14,841 bases of DNA from Peptococcaceae bacterium (GTDB lineage Bacteria; Bacillota; Peptococcia; Peptococcales; Peptococcaceae), in the NCBI GenBank assembly GCA_017532485.1, contig JAFXJE010000013.1:1-14841 (forward strand), in the 5' to 3' direction. This document shows positions 12,250-14,841 of this stretch, piece after piece. How positions within the stretch are numbered: position 1 is the first letter of the stretch; each line of letters begins with the position of its first letter. The notes below the pieces were generated by a model, which worked only from the letters and a program-made list of their open reading frames with translations, ran no database searches and was not told where the DNA came from. Both the position numbers and the translations under genes were made by a program.

Positions 12250-14841
12250 TTATTTTACCAGTTTTACTCTACTTCCGCCAGTCTTATCTTTGGTAACAAT
12301 AATTTGAGCATCAATTTTTTCTTTTAATTCTGCTACATGTGAAATAATCCCAACTAACTTTTCACCCGTAGTCAGCTGTTGTAAAGTTTGAATAGCTTGA
12401 TTGAGTGATTCTTCATCCAATGAACCAAATCCTTCATCAACAAACAAAGTATCTAATTGGATACCACCTGCCGAAGTTTGAATTTCATCAGATAAACCTA
12501 AGGCTAAAGCCAGCGATGCTTTAAAAGATTCACCACCAGAAAGGCTGCGCACACTGCGTTCACTGCCATTATAATGGTCAATTACATTTAATTCTAAGCC
12601 TGTCTTACTTCTGCCGTCTAACGCTTCTTGACGGCGCACCAACTCATACTGCCCACCGGTCATCATCATTAATCTTATATTGGCACGATTAATAATTCTG
12701 TCAAAATAGTTCATTTGAATATAGGTTTCCAAATTGATTTTATCTTTCTGGGCTACCGTCCCGTTGGCTGTATTGGCTAATGCTTTAACCCAGCCTAGTT
12801 TTTCCTGTTTGCGCAGCAATTCATCCTGTTGTTTAAGGATATAATCATAACTTTCTTGATTAGCATGGTAACGCAAGTTGATACTATCACGTTCCTCATT
12901 TAACTTAATCTGTTCTTCTAAAAGCAGTGTTTTTTCATTTTTTAAAGCCTGATAATCTATTTTTTCTCTTTCTGCCAATTGTTTGAGCAAGACGCCTTTG
13001 GCTGTCTTAGCCGCTTCCAGCTTAGCATTACAATCTTCGTAATTTTTCTTAGCCTCTGCCATTTCATCTTCAATATCTTTTTTCTGTTTTTCCAAACCAC
13101 GAATGTGTTCCTCAGCTGCAGCTTTATCTGCATATTTTAAGCGGGCAGCTAGTTCCGCAATTTTTTCTCTTACAGCCGTTAAATCAGAGTCTTTGGCAGC
13201 TATATCTACAGCTAATTTTTGGATATTCTGACTGAGTTTTTCTTGTTTTCCCTCCAGTTCAGGTATTTCTTTTTCTAATTTTTGTTTTGTCTGCACAGCT
13301 TGACTTACGCGACGTAAATCTTGCTCCAAATTATTTAAATTTTGCTGTAATTCTGCTTGTTTTATTTTTAATTGTTCCGAAATAACCTTAGTATCATCTG
13401 TGCCCAACAGTTCTTGAGCTTGTTCCTGAATACGCTTAACAGCCTCATCATATTCAGCTTTTTTACCACTAGCTTGGGCATTATATTCTTGATAGTCCTT
13501 TTCTAATTCTGCTATTTTTTCTCTTTTATTTTCCAGTTCTTCCTTTGTCGGAGCATGAGGTGCTTTTTCTGCTGGTTTTGGATGTACTAAAGAACCACAA
13601 ACCGGACAAGGTTTATCTTCCTCCAAATGTTCCGCCAACAAGCCTGCTTGCTCATCATAAAAAGCCTGTTCCATCGCCAGCTGTTCTTCTCGTCCTTTTT
13701 GGTAATTACCAAAAGCTGTTTTATATTTTTCGCTAATTCTACGATATTCTACCCCAAGATTACTGCAATCAGCAATCTTCTTATTCAACTTTTCCAATTG
13801 TTGCTGTTGATTTTTTAAATCTCTTTCCGTTGCTTGCAAACTTGTTTGTTGCACTTCTGCTTGGGCTACATCCTGAAGTGATTCTTTGTTTTTTCTGATT
13901 GCTTCAGCAGTTTTTTCCTGCATTTCCTTACTATCATCTAAATCTTTCTTCATCTTTTGCAAATCTTCATCAGCAAGCTTTTCTCTCTGTCGTAAATTTT
14001 GTCGCTCTGTATATTCGTCAAGCTTGCCTTTTTCCTGCTCAATAGTTGCTAGCAAATTATCTCTCTGCCCAGATTTTTGTTCGCTTTCTAGATAAACTGT
14101 TTTATAGCCAGCTAATAATGGCTCTTCTTTTTGTAAAATACGTTCTTGTTCTTCAAGGCTATTTTGGATTTTTTTCTCTTCTTCTTCTTTGCCCAACTGC
14201 TGATTCAAATTTGCCATTTTTTTATCAATTTCTTGCAGTTTTTGTTCCATATCATTTTTGAGAGCCTCATCTTTTGCCAGCACTTTTTCCATAATCTCTG
14301 CTATTTCCGACAAGGAAATAATTTCACCCATTTGCTTTATTTTATCCAAAGCTTCTTTTTCTTCGTCCATTTCAGCACAGGAAAAGCGTTGAATATATTG
14401 TCTGATATCATTATACAATTGGTCATAATTTGCTTTTAAGCTATTAGCTTCGTCTTTTAATCTATCTTGCAAATTTTTATAATTAACCGTATGAAAAATT
14501 TCCTGAAAAATCTTAATTCGTTCATCGGTGGTAGCTAATAATAATTTTAGAAAATCACTTTGAGCCAACATAGCTATTTGCATAAATTGCTTTTTATCTA
14601 CCCCGATTAAGTCAATGACAGCTTTCGTTACTTCCGTGGAAGAAGTAATGGGTGTCCTGCCATCAGGGAAAATTAACTCGGCATTAGCTTTTTCCCTAGC
14701 CATACCACTACCTTTTTTGGCTGGTCTTTCATATTCAGGGTTACGCTTAATGTGATAAATTTTGCCCCGATACTGAAAATCCATCTCCACAAAAGTAGGT
14801 GTACTCGCATCTGCATATTTGCTGCGAAGCATATCTGTACC
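12250..14841 (-). CDS. sbcC: SbcC exonuclease subunit (Rad50-like), N-terminus off the right edge
   Basis: ATPase subunit of the SbcCD (Mre11-Rad50-like) nuclease that opens hairpins and processes double-strand ends. The frame is open to the right edge, so the start and the Walker A motif are outside the window; 863 codons are visible. Numbering from the Met codon at 14832, the order is: N-terminal ATPase part with Q-loop region 'QIAMLAQSDFLKLLLA' (85-100); a long Lys/Glu/Gln-rich coiled coil interrupted by the zinc hook CPVCG (409-413); a second coiled coil to ~680; and the C-terminal ATPase lobe with signature LSGGESFKASLALALGL (764-780), Walker B LDTLFVDEGFGSLDE (793-807) and H-loop ISHVAEL (830-836). 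All these motifs are intact. SbcD would be expected upstream, beyond the right edge. A small unknown gene follows. Confidence 0.95.
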   Translation of the reverse strand, partial: GTDMLRSKYADASTPTFVEMDFQYRGKIYHIKRNPEYERPAKKGSGMAREKANAELIFPDGRTPITSSTEVTKAVIDLIGVDKKQFMQIAMLAQSDFLKLLLATTDERIKIFQEIFHTVNYKNLQDRLKDEANSLKANYDQLYNDIRQYIQRFSCAEMDEEKEALDKIKQMGEIISLSEIAEIMEKVLAKDEALKNDMEQKLQEIDKKMANLNQQLGKEEEEKKIQNSLEEQERILQKEEPLLAGYKTVYLESEQKSGQRDNLLATIEQEKGKLDEYTERQNLRQREKLADEDLQKMKKDLDDSKEMQEKTAEAIRKNKESLQDVAQAEVQQTSLQATERDLKNQQQQLEKLNKKIADCSNLGVEYRRISEKYKTAFGNYQKGREEQLAMEQAFYDEQAGLLAEHLEEDKPCPVCGSLVHPKPAEKAPHAPTKEELENKREKIAELEKDYQEYNAQASGKKAEYDEAVKRIQEQAQELLGTDDTKVISEQLKIKQAELQQNLNNLEQDLRRVSQAVQTKQKLEKEIPELEGKQEKLSQNIQKLAVDIAAKDSDLTAVREKIAELAARLKYADKAAAEEHIRGLEKQKKDIEDEMAEAKKNYEDCNAKLEAAKTAKGVLLKQLAEREKIDYQALKNEKTLLLEEQIKLNEERDSINLRYHANQESYDYILKQQDELLRKQEKLGWVKALANTANGTVAQKDKINLETYIQMNYFDRIINRANIRLMMMTGGQYELVRRQEALDGRSKTGLELNVIDHYNGSERSVRSLSGGESFKASLALALGLSDEIQTSAGGIQLDTLFVDEGFGSLDEESLNQAIQTLQQLTTGEKLVGIISHVAELKEKIDAQIIVTKDKTGGSRVKLVK

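Noticed and set aside
13545..14439. Hydrophobic Phe/Leu-rich plus-strand frames opposite sbcC that look like membrane proteins
   Set aside because: They are the antisense of Lys/Glu-rich coiled-coil codons, which always read as Phe/Leu/Ser-rich. The sbcC frame is fully open with intact ATPase and zinc-hook motifs.
1..14841. CRISPR arrays, tRNA/rRNA genes, insertion sequences, prophage genes, tandem repeats
   Set aside because: No regularly spaced repeats, transposase or phage proteins, cloverleaf sequences or long direct repeats were seen on either strand.

Overview
This window looks like chromosome from an anaerobic, endospore-lineage member of the Bacillota. It is AT-rich, most genes have strong G-rich Shine-Dalgarno sites, and it carries the sporulation pair spoIIGA-sigE together with an oxygen-sensitive [FeFe] hydrogenase. 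The hydrogenase has a twin-arginine (Tat) signal and HybA/HybB-type membrane partners. Such an arrangement makes most sense facing the outside of the cytoplasmic membrane, and it would fit a diderm Negativicutes-type host. That placement is an inference; no outer-membrane gene is visible.

Layout. At the left edge is the start of a small helix-turn-helix protein (minus strand, 1-95) with a near-consensus promoter and a perfect 10-bp inverted repeat upstream. Next comes spoIIGA-sigE (minus, 1848 to 225), encoding the membrane aspartic protease and the pro-sigma-E it activates. A bidirectional-looking terminator separates these from a three-gene minus-strand operon, hydA-hybA-hybB (5625 to 1994). 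HydA is the exported [FeFe] hydrogenase, HybA a 16-Cys ferredoxin-type electron wire with a C-terminal anchor, and HybB an NrfD-family quinone-site membrane protein. Together they could couple periplasmic H2 chemistry to the menaquinone pool. Upstream lie a CadC-type ArsR metal sensor (5800-6192) and a nitroreductase (6281-6829), both minus. Two 18-bp dyads resembling Rex operators precede hydA and the arsR gene.

A MATE exporter (plus, 7029-8390) ends in a strong terminator that converges on a minus-strand pair: a flavodoxin-like protein (8454-8963) and an unfamiliar acidic protein with a His/Cys-rich N-terminus (8967-10148). Divergent from that pair is an HD-GYP phosphodiesterase with a C-terminal, degenerate receiver domain (plus, 10282-11736). 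A bidirectional terminator separates it from an unrecognised 146-148 aa gene and from the incomplete sbcC gene (minus, 12250 to the right edge), which appear to be cotranscribed.

There is no stretch over 300 bases without a gene. I see no rRNA, tRNA, CRISPR array, insertion sequence or prophage gene. The most interesting parts are the Tat-exported [FeFe] hydrogenase built on a HybAB membrane module with possible redox operators, the HD-GYP protein whose receiver has Glu in place of the phospho-accepting Asp, and the His-rich protein/flavodoxin pair.
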